From Candidatus Moraniibacteriota bacterium (GTDB lineage Bacteria; Patescibacteriota; Minisyncoccia; Moranbacterales; UBA1568): 17,509 nucleotides of DNA. The position numbers were made by a program, and so were the translations under genes. The notes below the pieces were generated by a model, which saw only the letters and a program-made list of their open reading frames with translations, searched no databases and had not been told where the DNA came from. The DNA is taken from assembly GCA_023261685.1 (NCBI GenBank), contig JAHFOM010000016.1:1-17509 (forward strand), written 5' to 3'. Shown one piece after another: positions 6,080-13,260 of this stretch. Position 1 is the stretch's first letter. Each line of letters opens with the position of its first letter.

Positions 6080-6619
6080 ATGTTCGAAGAGTATCTCTAT
6101 TCAGCAAAGCACTGTATGTCTCAGTTTACCAGTTTCTTCAGCACTTTCGATCTTCCGAAAAATATCGCCGGAGATCTTTCACTTCTCCTCTTGTTTATCG
6201 GGATGAGTCTTGTTTTCGGCTTTATATTCGGCCGGTGGAAGCTTATCAATATCCTCATCAATGTCTACATCACACTGGCTTTCGTGGGGGTGTTGCCCGA
6301 GAGTCTTTTCGAAGCCTCTCCCTATATCAAAGCCGGAGCTTTTGTCGTCTTGCTCGTCATCTTGACCGCTATCGACAAGCGCCTGTTCGATCTGCATATT
6401 TCGAATGCCGGAAGCGATTTTTTTTGGCGCCTATTTGTCACGAGTCTTTTGGTAACGGGAATGATCGTCAGCGCCATTCTCTCATTCTTGCCAAAGGCGA
6501 TAGCGCTCGGGTTTATCTCAGCTACGGCGTATGGCTATTTCGCTTCTCCCGGAGCATTAGTATTTTGGATGGCGACGCCGCTCATTTCGTTGCTATTCAT
6601 CAACAATCGTTTGAAATAG
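6080..6619 (+). CDS. Small polytopic membrane protein of unknown function
   Basis: The product is 179 residues from ATG 6080, chosen for the upstream AGGAGGGG and promoter; ATG 6116 would give 167. After a short soluble start there are about five or six hydrophobic helices: roughly 31-50 (LLLLFIGMSLVFGFIFG), 54-72, 83-98, 117-135 and two more from 139 to 173, ending NNRLK. No catalytic or ligand motif is recognised. The spacing of the first helices is vaguely like CvpA-type proteins, but I would not assign that. It is transcribed divergently from the PEGA gene, with overlapping promoters, so the two may be co-regulated envelope genes. No clear intrinsic terminator follows; a palindromic repeat begins about 60 bp later. 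Confidence 0.8.
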   Translation: MFEEYLYSAKHCMSQFTSFFSTFDLPKNIAGDLSLLLLFIGMSLVFGFIFGRWKLINILINVYITLAFVGVLPESLFEASPYIKAGAFVVLLVILTAIDKRLFDLHISNAGSDFFWRLFVTSLLVTGMIVSAILSFLPKAIALGFISATAYGYFASPGALVFWMATPLISLLFINNRLK

Positions 6620-6677
6620 AAAGAAATATGCCTGAATTCTGCAAGCACTCAGGAATAGTTTCTGTGTTTCTTGCTGA

Positions 6678-6720
6678 CATCTTGGTTCAGCCGCCAAAAG
6701 AATTTTTTGGTGGGTGAACC
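6678..6720. repeat. Short palindromic repeat, copy 1
   Basis: The 23-bp string from 6678 to 6700 (containing GGTTCAGCCGCCAAAAG), followed by AATTTTTTG, recurs at 16474-16506 with one inserted base. Here it closes on itself: 6684-6699 pairs with 6705-6720 as a 16-bp stem with one G/G mismatch and one G-T pair around loop GAATT, ending TGAACC. No T run follows, so it is not an ordinary terminator. Confidence 0.85.
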
Positions 6721-6762
6721 ATTGCTTATCAGAATGGAATGTAAGTGGGTAAGTGTGGGGGA

Positions 6763-6791
6763 TTGACAAAAAAGTGCTTCTGCGCTATACT
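6763..6791 (+). promoter_or_regulatory. Strong promoter of the cold-shock gene
   Basis: TTGACA (6763-6768), 17-bp spacer, TATACT (6786-6791). Predicted start near 6798, giving a leader of about 62 nt before ATG 6860. Confidence 0.8.
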
Positions 6792-6859
6792 GGAAACGTG
6801 TATAGGCACAGGAAACAGAGTCGAGTTTTCGTAGTATTAAACAATCGTAATAGAATCGT

Positions 6860-7057
6860 ATGAACGGAACTATCAAAACCCTGACGGATCGTGGATTCGG
6901 ATTCATCTCTCGCGATGGCGAAGAGAAGGACCTTTTCTTCCACTCCAAGGAATTGAATGGCGTTACATTTGACGAATTGAAAGTTGGCGACCAAGTCACT
7001 TTCGAAGTCGTGAATGGCGAAAAAGGACCTGCAGCTGTAGGTGTTTCTCGCGCGTAA
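6860..7057 (+). CDS. Cold-shock domain protein (CspA family)
   Basis: The 65-residue single OB-fold protein binds single-stranded RNA and DNA and acts as an RNA chaperone. RNP1 is visible as RGFGFISR (residues 11-18) and RNP2 as DLFFHS (24-29). MNGTIKTL at the start and VTFEVVNGEKGPAAVGV near the end match CspA strands 1 and 4-5. Length is standard. It forms its own transcription unit, with a near-consensus promoter, a roughly 62-nt leader and a strong terminator. No good Shine-Dalgarno precedes the ATG. Whether it is cold-induced or constitutive cannot be told from sequence. Confidence 0.95.
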   Translation: MNGTIKTLTDRGFGFISRDGEEKDLFFHSKELNGVTFDELKVGDQVTFEVVNGEKGPAAVGVSRA

Positions 7058-7066
7058 TCCCATTCT

Positions 7067-7090
7067 CACTCTCAGCTTTCGTTGAGAGTG
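7067..7090 (+). other. 3' UTR hairpin after the cold-shock gene
   Basis: CACTCTCA (7067-7074) pairs perfectly with TGAGAGTG (7083-7090) around an 8-nt loop. It has no T run and lies 10 bp before the true terminator; possibly an mRNA-stabilising stem. Confidence 0.6.
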
Positions 7091-7099
7091 AATCAGTGA

Positions 7100-7122
7100 G
7101 CACCCCGTAAGGGGTGCTTTTT
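7100..7122 (+). terminator. Intrinsic terminator of the cold-shock gene
   Basis: GCACCCC (7100-7106), loop GTAA, GGGGTGC (7111-7117), then TTTTT. It separates the cold-shock gene from the copper operon. Confidence 0.92.
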
Positions 7123-7158
7123 GATATGGTGCGACGAAAATTTTTCGAATGACCGCGA

Positions 7159-7187
7159 TTGATAGGGGTGTTAAAGCAGTGTATACT
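7159..7187 (+). promoter_or_regulatory. Promoter of the copper operon
   Basis: TTGATA (7159-7164), 17-bp spacer, TATACT (7182-7187). The normal 17-bp spacer argues against CueR/MerR-type control, which needs 19-20 bp. Predicted start near 7194, so the two palindromes at 7202-7232 lie in the transcribed leader. Confidence 0.75.
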
Positions 7188-7201
7188 GAAGAGGTTTGAA
7201 G

Positions 7202-7232
7202 CACTTTTAGAAAGTGATAAAAAGTATTTTTA
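7202..7232. promoter_or_regulatory. Two adjacent palindromes, possible operator
   Basis: CACTTT-TAG-AAAGTG (7202-7216) and TAAAAA-GTA-TTTTTA (7218-7232). Each has perfect 6-bp arms and a 3-bp centre, with centres 16 bp apart, just downstream of the predicted transcript start. They could bind a dimeric repressor or form small leader hairpins. Neither matches the CopY box TACANNTGTA. Confidence 0.45.
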
Positions 7233-7253
7233 CGCTTTGAGCGCGCAATAGTA

Positions 7254-8906
7254 ATGCTAAATATGAAATATCTCTTGGCAGGAATACTGGTTGCGGTGGC
7301 AGGACTGGGACTTTTGTTTCTCGGTGTTTTTGGGAATCGCGAAGGAGCCTCTCCTCGAGTGGAAAATGGCTTCAAAGAAACTGAAGCTTTCTCACGAGAT
7401 GTGGACGACCTGCCGGAGGCTCAACCGACAGAGATGGTCGCGCTCAAGGATGGCGATACGTACGAAATGGAAATGAGCGCAGTCAAGAAAAAAGTCGGCA
7501 GCCAATGGGTGCGGATGCTCGCGTACAATGAATCGATACCCGGTCCGACGCTCAGTATTACAGAAGGAGCACAAGTAACGATACGTATCAAAAATAATTT
7601 GGATATTCAGACAACGCTTCATTCGCACGGCGTGCGGATGGACAATGGATTTGATGGCGTGCCTGATATGACACAGGCGCCAATCGCGCCGGGCGAGACG
7701 TTCGCCTATCAATTGAAATTTCCTGATGCCGGCGTGTATTGGTATCACCCGCACGTGCGGACGGACTATACGATTGAATCCGGTCTGTATGGAAATTATA
7801 TCGTAACGCCTACGGACGCGAATTACTGGGCGCCTGCCAACCGGGAAGTTACCTTGATGCTAGACGACGTTGCATTGGATGACTATGGACTGTTGCCGTT
7901 TCAAAAACAGATCGATCACGTATTGATGGGGCGGTTCGGCGATACGATGCTGGTGAACGGAGGAACCGATTATACGCTGACAGCCAAACAGGGAGAAGTC
8001 GTGCGGTTGTATCTGACGAATGCCGCCAATACCCGGGTGTTCAATGTTATGTTGCCGAATGTCAAGATGAAATTGGTCGGCGCGGATGTGGGAAAATACG
8101 AGCGGGAAGAATGGGTAGAGGAAGTGCTGCTCGGGCCGGGAGAACGGCGCGTGGTGGAGGTGCTCTTTGAAAAACCAGGGATGTATCAGGTACTGCATAA
8201 GACTCCGGGGAAGCAGTATGTTTTGGGTACGGTATCAGTGACATCAGAAATGGCCGATCTTCTGCTGGCGGGAACATTTTCATCAGTACGCACCAACGAG
8301 GCCGTGATGACGGACGCGGAGATACTGAAGCGATTCATTGATGCGCCGGTTGCCAAGAGTCTGCGTCTGACGCTTGATATGAATGGGAGAATGCAACATA
8401 TGATGCGTCAGGGCGGGATGATGGGCGGGGGGCATATGATGAGTGATGGGACGATGATGTCGGGTGATGCGATGGGCGGGATGATGGGTCAAGGTGATGA
8501 TGGCGACGCGATAGAGTGGGAAGATACGATGTCAGCGATGAATCAGGTGTCTACTCCGGAGATGGTGCAGTGGAAACTCGAAGATACCGTCACCAAAAAA
8601 ACCAATATGGACGTCAATGACTGGACGTTCAAGAAGGGGGATCATATAAAAATCCGTATTTTCAACGATCCGCAATCAATGCATCCGATGCAGCATCCGA
8701 TTCATTTTCACGGGCAACGATTCATGGTGCTCGCTGTCAATGGTGCACGGAACAATAATCCGGTATGGCAGGACACGACGCTTATTCCCAAGGGTGATAC
8801 GGTAGATATTCTTCTTGAGGCTTCTAATCCTGGGAAGTGGATGGCGCACTGCCATATTGTGGAACACGCGGAAGGCGGAATGATGATGCCATTTATCGTG
8901 GAGTAA
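7254..8906 (+). CDS. Multicopper oxidase, CueO-like, with Met-rich segment
   Basis: A 550-residue, three-cupredoxin-domain oxidase. The N-terminus has one hydrophobic helix (about 5-26) with no lipobox, so it is anchored or secreted outside the membrane. All four copper motifs are intact: HSHG (H123, H125), WYHPH (H165, H167), HPIHFHG (H481, H484, H486) and HCHIVEHAEGGM (H532, C533, H534, H538, axial M543), giving a full type 1 plus trinuclear site. Residues 380-411 contain 12 Met, mostly as MM pairs, placed before the last domain as in CueO, where such a segment binds Cu(I). Likely role: oxidising toxic Cu(I) with O2. First gene of the copper operon. ATG 7263 is a possible alternative start. 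Confidence 0.95.
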   Translation: MLNMKYLLAGILVAVAGLGLLFLGVFGNREGASPRVENGFKETEAFSRDVDDLPEAQPTEMVALKDGDTYEMEMSAVKKKVGSQWVRMLAYNESIPGPTLSITEGAQVTIRIKNNLDIQTTLHSHGVRMDNGFDGVPDMTQAPIAPGETFAYQLKFPDAGVYWYHPHVRTDYTIESGLYGNYIVTPTDANYWAPANREVTLMLDDVALDDYGLLPFQKQIDHVLMGRFGDTMLVNGGTDYTLTAKQGEVVRLYLTNAANTRVFNVMLPNVKMKLVGADVGKYEREEWVEEVLLGPGERRVVEVLFEKPGMYQVLHKTPGKQYVLGTVSVTSEMADLLLAGTFSSVRTNEAVMTDAEILKRFIDAPVAKSLRLTLDMNGRMQHMMRQGGMMGGGHMMSDGTMMSGDAMGGMMGQGDDGDAIEWEDTMSAMNQVSTPEMVQWKLEDTVTKKTNMDVNDWTFKKGDHIKIRIFNDPQSMHPMQHPIHFHGQRFMVLAVNGARNNNPVWQDTTLIPKGDTVDILLEASNPGKWMAHCHIVEHAEGGMMMPFIVE

Positions 8907-8922
8907 GCTGCTCCATTTCATA

Positions 8923-10275
8923 ATGCGAAAAAATATGGAAAAAATAACACTGAACATTAAGGGAATGCACTGTCGGTCGTGCGAGCTGGTGACGGAAGAA
9001 GAATTGCGCGCAGTATCGGGTGTCAAAGATGCCAAGACGAATTTTCGTTCCGGTACGGCGGAAGTGTTTTATGAGGGAGCGAAGCCGGACGCGTTCAGTT
9101 TGGAAAAAGCCGTGCAGAAGGCGGGCTATACTTTTGGTGAGAGTAAGCGTCAATGGGTGATCTCTGATATGGAGGGTTGGGTAGAATTGTTGTTCGCCAT
9201 CGGTATCGTGGCGGTATTGTTCTTTTTCGCGCAGGCATTCGGCTTGTTCACACTCTCACTCGGATCAGTACAGAGGCTTGAGAGTCTGTCTTTTGTACTT
9301 CTTTTGGGTATGGTGGCGGGATTTTCTACCTGTATGGCGATGATCGGCGGACTGGTATTGGCGGTCGCGGCGCGCTTCAGCGAACGGCATCCGGAAGCGA
9401 CTGTGCGTCAGAAATTTCTACCGAATGTGTATTTCAATATCGGGCGAGTCGGAGGATTTGCGGTGTTTGGAGGACTGCTCGGGTGGTTCGGATCGACACT
9501 GCAACTGTCATCGTTTGCGGTAGGCGTGATGACGGTTTTGGTCGGAGGAGTGATGTTGCTCATCGGAGCGCAGTTGTTGGAGCTCTTTCCGCGTCTCTCC
9601 GCGTGGAAACTGATGTTGCCTAAAAGTATCGCGCGCGTTCTCGGTATTCAGACACACACGAAAAAAGAATACAGCCATTCTCGGGCGATTGTTATCGGAA
9701 TGCTGACGTTTTTTCTGCCGTGCGGATTTACGCAGGCGGTACAGTTGTATGTCGTGACTGCCGGGAGTCCGTTCATCGGAGCTTTGACGATGGGAGTGTT
9801 TGCTCTCGGTACGGTTCCGGGACTGCTCAGTATCGGCGGTATCGCCTCGGCCGTTCAAGGATCGGCACGCGGATTTTTCTTCAAAACAGCCGGTGTCGTC
9901 GTTATCGCGCTTGGTGTGCTCAATTTTCAGAATGGTGCGACGTTGGTCAGGCTCGGTGCGCAATCGTCAATCAAGAATGGCACGGTTTTGACCGGCGAGA
10001 TAGTGGGTGATGCGCAGGTAGTCCGCATCACGCAAACGGCGAACGGCTATTCTCCGAATGAGCTGACCGTCAAAAAAGGCCGGCCGGTGAAGCTCATCAT
10101 TGATTCTCAAGACTCCTATACCTGCGCGTCGAGTTTCAATATGCCGAAAATAGGGATTCAAGAAACACTCAGTCCCGGGGAAAATGTGTTTACCTTCGTG
10201 CCGGAAACATCGGGACCAATACCGTTCAGTTGCAGTATGGGGATGTTTCGCGGAACGATGAATGTTGTTGAATAA
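8923..10275 (+). CDS. HMA + TauE/SafE(DsbD-like) membrane + cupredoxin fusion protein
   Basis: A 450-residue three-module protein. Residues 7-70 are a heavy-metal-associated domain with the Cu(I) motif GMHCRSC (C17, C20). Residues about 86-337 have at least six membrane helices of the COG2836/SafE-DsbD type, with a cysteine in each half: AGFSTCMAM (C137) and FLPCGFTQA (C267). Residues about 355-450 are a cupredoxin-like domain (NGYSPNELTVKKGRPVKLI, then PFSCSMGMFRGTMNVV), with C401 where many cupredoxins carry the first His, and C437, M439 and M441 as candidate ligands. It starts 16 bp after the oxidase and ends 16 bp before copA. Copper relay or disulfide/electron transfer across the membrane is inferred. 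ATG 8935 is an alternative start. Confidence 0.92.
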   Translation: MRKNMEKITLNIKGMHCRSCELVTEEELRAVSGVKDAKTNFRSGTAEVFYEGAKPDAFSLEKAVQKAGYTFGESKRQWVISDMEGWVELLFAIGIVAVLFFFAQAFGLFTLSLGSVQRLESLSFVLLLGMVAGFSTCMAMIGGLVLAVAARFSERHPEATVRQKFLPNVYFNIGRVGGFAVFGGLLGWFGSTLQLSSFAVGVMTVLVGGVMLLIGAQLLELFPRLSAWKLMLPKSIARVLGIQTHTKKEYSHSRAIVIGMLTFFLPCGFTQAVQLYVVTAGSPFIGALTMGVFALGTVPGLLSIGGIASAVQGSARGFFFKTAGVVVIALGVLNFQNGATLVRLGAQSSIKNGTVLTGEIVGDAQVVRITQTANGYSPNELTVKKGRPVKLIIDSQDSYTCASSFNMPKIGIQETLSPGENVFTFVPETSGPIPFSCSMGMFRGTMNVVE

Positions 10276-10291
10276 TTATTGATGCAATACT

Positions 10292-12667
10292 ATGGAAACC
10301 AAAACAGCCGGTAGTGAAGCGACGCGAGTGCAGCTTTCTATCGGTGGGATGCACTGCGCGTCGTGCGCCAATATCATTGACCGTGCGTTGAAGAAAGTGC
10401 CGGGAGTCCGGCAGTCTAACGTGAATTTCGGGACGGAAAAAGCGACGGTGAGTTTTGATGGAACGACGAATATTGACGCGCTGCAAACAGTGATCAGGGA
10501 AGCCGGGTACACGGCGGACGTGGTGGATGCGGCAGATACCGAATATGAAACCAAAAAACGTGCCCGTGTCGAGCGAGAGTGGCGCCAGAAATTTTTGTGG
10601 GGGCTGGCATTGTCGCTCCCGATGTTTTATTTTATGCTGTTTGACTTTTTTCACGTGTTCGGTCGGACAGCTCTTTTGCCGTATGTCGGTCTGACTTCTT
10701 TGTTGTTGACTCTTCCGGTGCAGCTGTGGATCGGTAAGGGTTTTTATCACGGGATGTGGTCGTCGCTCAAGATGCGGATGTTCAATATGGACAGTCTGAT
10801 CGCTATCGGGACGACGACGGCTTTCGTATACAGTACGGTGAATTATTTTCTGTATGCGATACAGAACGCCTCGCTCATCGGCCTCCGCGGAGAAAAAATT
10901 CCGGAACTGTATTTTGAGACGGCGGCGTTTTTGATCACTTTCGTCATTTTTGGCAAGTGGCTGGAGGCGCGCACTAAGGGCAAGACATCGGATGCTATCC
11001 GTGCTTTGATGCAGCTCACGGCGAAAACTGCGCGCGTAGTGAGAAACGGCACGACCAAGGATATTCCGGTGGAAGAGGTTGTGCACGGTGATGTGGTAGT
11101 CGTGCGTCCGGGGGAGCGGATACCGGTGGACGGCGTGGTGCGGACAGGGCGCTCCGCGGTGGATGAGTCGATGATCACGGGAGAAAGTATGCCGGTGGAA
11201 AAAAATATCGGCGCGATGGTAATCGGCGGGACGGTCAACAAAGTGGGAAGTTTCGAATTCGAGGCGACGCGCGTGGGCAACGAAACGACACTGGCCAACA
11301 TCGTGCGTCTGATAGAGGAAGCACAGGGGTCGAAAGCGCCGATTCAGGATTTTGCCGATCGCATCGCGGGCTGGTTCGTGCCGGCGGTCATCGGTATCGC
11401 GTTCCTGACGTTTGTTACGTGGTATTTTTTCCTGGGCGCATCATTTGCCTTTGCGGTGATGACCTTTACGGCGGTGATCGTTATCGCGTGTCCGTGCGCG
11501 CTCGGGTTGGCAACACCGACGGCTTTGATGGTCGGGACAGGAAGAGGTGCCCAAAACGGCATCTTGATCAAAGGCGGCGGACCACTGGAAGCGACACGGG
11601 CTATCACCGCCATCGTGTTTGACAAGACCGGCACGCTGACCAAAGGAAAACCGGAAGTGACAGATATCTTGTCATTCGGTGCGCGATCAGAAAATGACGT
11701 TGTCACCGTCACCGCTTCGCTGGAGCGGCAATCGGAACATCCATTGGCGGAAGCGATTTATGCGTTTGCCGAAAAAAAAGGTTTGGCACCGCAGGCTGTC
11801 ACTAATTTTCAGGCACTCTCCGGCAAAGGCGTGATCGGCGTGATAGACGGGAGGACATACGCTTTTGGCAATCGGATGCTGGTCGCGGAACAAGGTATCG
11901 CACTTGTGTCGGATGTTGAGCAAACGGTGATGGATTGGGAATCAGCCGGGAAAACCGTGATGTATCTGATGGATGGAACAGTAGTACTCGGTGTCATCGC
12001 GGTCGCCGATACGGTCAAGGAGACTTCCAAAGAAGCGATACGGCAACTCAAAAAAATCGGACTGGAAGTGTGGATGGTAACCGGTGACAATGAGCGCACG
12101 GCTCAGGCGATTGCGGGAGCGGTCGGTATCGACAATGTGATGGCGGGCGTCTTGCCGGAACACAAAGCAGAGAAGATCAAGGAACTGCAGTCACAGGGAA
12201 AAAAAGTGGCGATGGTCGGAGATGGCATCAATGACGCACCAGCCTTGGCACAGGCCGATCTCGGGATCGCGATGGGCGCAGGAACGGACGTGGCGATGGA
12301 GACGGGTGGGATTGTTTTGATAAAAAACGATCTGCGCGATGTGGCGACGGCTTTCGAGCTCTCGCGGGAAACGATGAGCAAGATCAAACAGAATCTGTTT
12401 TTCGCACTCCTCTACAATGTGATGGGCATCCCGATTGCGGCACGAGTGTTCATCGGTTTCGGTATCGTGCTGAAACCGGAATTAGCAGGACTGGCGATGG
12501 CGCTCTCATCAGTGTCGGTGGTGGCCAATTCTCTGTTGCTCCGTTTTTTTCGTCCGGGGAAACGCAATTGGCTGTCACTCATAGCGCCGTTTGTGATGGT
12601 GCTGGCATTCTCCCTCCTGTTTTTTGAATTTGCCAGACTCAGCAGTACCCAGTCTATGGGGATGTAG
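10292..12667 (+). CDS. copA: Cu(I)-exporting P1B-type ATPase
   Basis: A 791-residue copper pump that uses ATP to move Cu(I) out of the cytoplasm. One N-terminal HMA domain has GMHCASC (C22, C25). The transport-site motif CPC is at 400-402. The actuator TGES is at 296-299, the phosphorylation site DKTGT at 444-448 (D444 phosphorylated), the SEHP nucleotide-site histidine at H483, TGDN at 597-600 and GDGIND at 643-648. The YN pair (708-709) and MALSS (736-740) in the last helices are the residues that define Cu(I) specificity (P1B-1). Length is normal. It is the third gene of the operon, followed by hairpins rather than a T-tailed terminator. Confidence 0.97.
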   Translation: METKTAGSEATRVQLSIGGMHCASCANIIDRALKKVPGVRQSNVNFGTEKATVSFDGTTNIDALQTVIREAGYTADVVDAADTEYETKKRARVEREWRQKFLWGLALSLPMFYFMLFDFFHVFGRTALLPYVGLTSLLLTLPVQLWIGKGFYHGMWSSLKMRMFNMDSLIAIGTTTAFVYSTVNYFLYAIQNASLIGLRGEKIPELYFETAAFLITFVIFGKWLEARTKGKTSDAIRALMQLTAKTARVVRNGTTKDIPVEEVVHGDVVVVRPGERIPVDGVVRTGRSAVDESMITGESMPVEKNIGAMVIGGTVNKVGSFEFEATRVGNETTLANIVRLIEEAQGSKAPIQDFADRIAGWFVPAVIGIAFLTFVTWYFFLGASFAFAVMTFTAVIVIACPCALGLATPTALMVGTGRGAQNGILIKGGGPLEATRAITAIVFDKTGTLTKGKPEVTDILSFGARSENDVVTVTASLERQSEHPLAEAIYAFAEKKGLAPQAVTNFQALSGKGVIGVIDGRTYAFGNRMLVAEQGIALVSDVEQTVMDWESAGKTVMYLMDGTVVLGVIAVADTVKETSKEAIRQLKKIGLEVWMVTGDNERTAQAIAGAVGIDNVMAGVLPEHKAEKIKELQSQGKKVAMVGDGINDAPALAQADLGIAMGAGTDVAMETGGIVLIKNDLRDVATAFELSRETMSKIKQNLFFALLYNVMGIPIAARVFIGFGIVLKPELAGLAMALSSVSVVANSLLLRFFRPGKRNWLSLIAPFVMVLAFSLLFFEFARLSSTQSMGM

Positions 12668-12672
12668 ATTGA

Positions 12673-12723
12673 AACTTGGAGATCGAACCTCCAAGTTGTC
12701 ATTTGGAAGCCTTGCTTCCAAAT
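12673..12723 (+). other. Two tandem perfect hairpins after copA
   Basis: AACTTGGAG/CTCCAAGTT (12673-12681 with 12689-12697, 7-nt loop), then ATTTGGAAGC/GCTTCCAAAT (12701-12710 with 12714-12723, 3-nt loop). Neither is followed by a T run. They could stop 3' exonucleases, or terminate weakly, at the end of the copper transcript. Confidence 0.65.
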
Positions 12724-12751
12724 TCTCTGCGTGATGGAGTGGTGGAGGACG

Positions 12752-12780
12752 TCGAGACGAGAAAATGCTACACTTATAAT
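12752..12780 (+). promoter_or_regulatory. Promoter of the DUF302 operon
   Basis: -35 TCGAGA (12752-12757, 4/6), 17-bp spacer, perfect -10 TATAAT (12775-12780). Predicted start near 12787, about 66 nt before ATG 12853. Confidence 0.55.
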
Positions 12781-12796
12781 AAATAATTCATAATTT

Positions 12797-12842
12797 ACCC
12801 GGTGAAATTGTGCAGTACTGACAGGGTCAGATTTCATGGGGT
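12797..12842 (+). promoter_or_regulatory. Structured 5' leader of the DUF302 gene
   Basis: ACCCGGTGAAAT (12797-12808) pairs with ATTTCATGGGGT (12831-12842) with one G/G mismatch and one G-T pair. The top is a second helix, CTGAC (12818-12822) with GTCAG (12826-12830), loop AGG; a 9-nt bulge sits on the 5' side. The structure ends 10 nt before the ATG, so it could control translation. It could also be a REP-like palindrome. Confidence 0.5.
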
Positions 12843-12852
12843 GAAAAAATAT

Positions 12853-13248
12853 ATGGAAACGACGAAGTATGGTTTTGGGAAGGCGGTAGCACTTTCATTT
12901 GCGGATGCAGTCACGCGCGTGAAAGAAACGCTCGCGCTGGAGGGATTCGGTCAATTGACGGAAATAGACGTGCAGGCGAAACTCAAGGAAAAGATCGGCG
13001 TGGAGATGGAGCCGTATGTGATTCTCGGGATGTGCAATCCGAAACTGGCGCATCAGGCACTCTTAATCGAAACCGAAATCGGACTGCTCTTGCCGTGCAA
13101 TGTCATCGTGTATGAGAAGGACGGTGTCGTACGTATCGCCGCGCAGAAACCAAGCTTGATGTCGGAGGTCGTCGGCAAGTCAGAGCTCGAAACGATTGTA
13201 GACGAAGCGGAGCAGCATCTCCGGAAAGCGCTAGAATCCATTGTATAA
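12853..13248 (+). CDS. DUF302 family protein
   Basis: A 131-residue small soluble protein. ATG 12853 is chosen because METTKYGFGKAVALSF aligns with usual DUF302 starts; the upstream GTG codons at 12802 and 12841 would begin inside or just beside the leader hairpin. Family marks are EGFGQLTEIDVQAKLKEK (about 35-52), YVILGMCNPKLAHQAL and IGLLLPCNVIVYE, with the conserved CNP and PCN cysteines. The function of DUF302 is not established; the proteins often lie near metal or sulfur genes. Here it directly follows the copper operon on its own transcript and precedes the dehydrogenase by 12 bp. Confidence 0.93.
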   Translation: METTKYGFGKAVALSFADAVTRVKETLALEGFGQLTEIDVQAKLKEKIGVEMEPYVILGMCNPKLAHQALLIETEIGLLLPCNVIVYEKDGVVRIAAQKPSLMSEVVGKSELETIVDEAEQHLRKALESIV

Positions 13249-13260
13249 AAGTAATGATGT

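Noticed and set aside
7159..7187. CueR/MerR-type copper promoter
   Set aside because: The -35 to -10 spacer is 17 bp and there is no MerR-type dyad in it; such promoters need 19-20 bp.
12681..12697. Possible tRNA T-arm on the minus strand (GGTTCGATC-like loop in the first hairpin after copA)
   Set aside because: The stem and loop sizes are wrong (4 bp around GTTCGAT) and no acceptor, D or anticodon arms are nearby.
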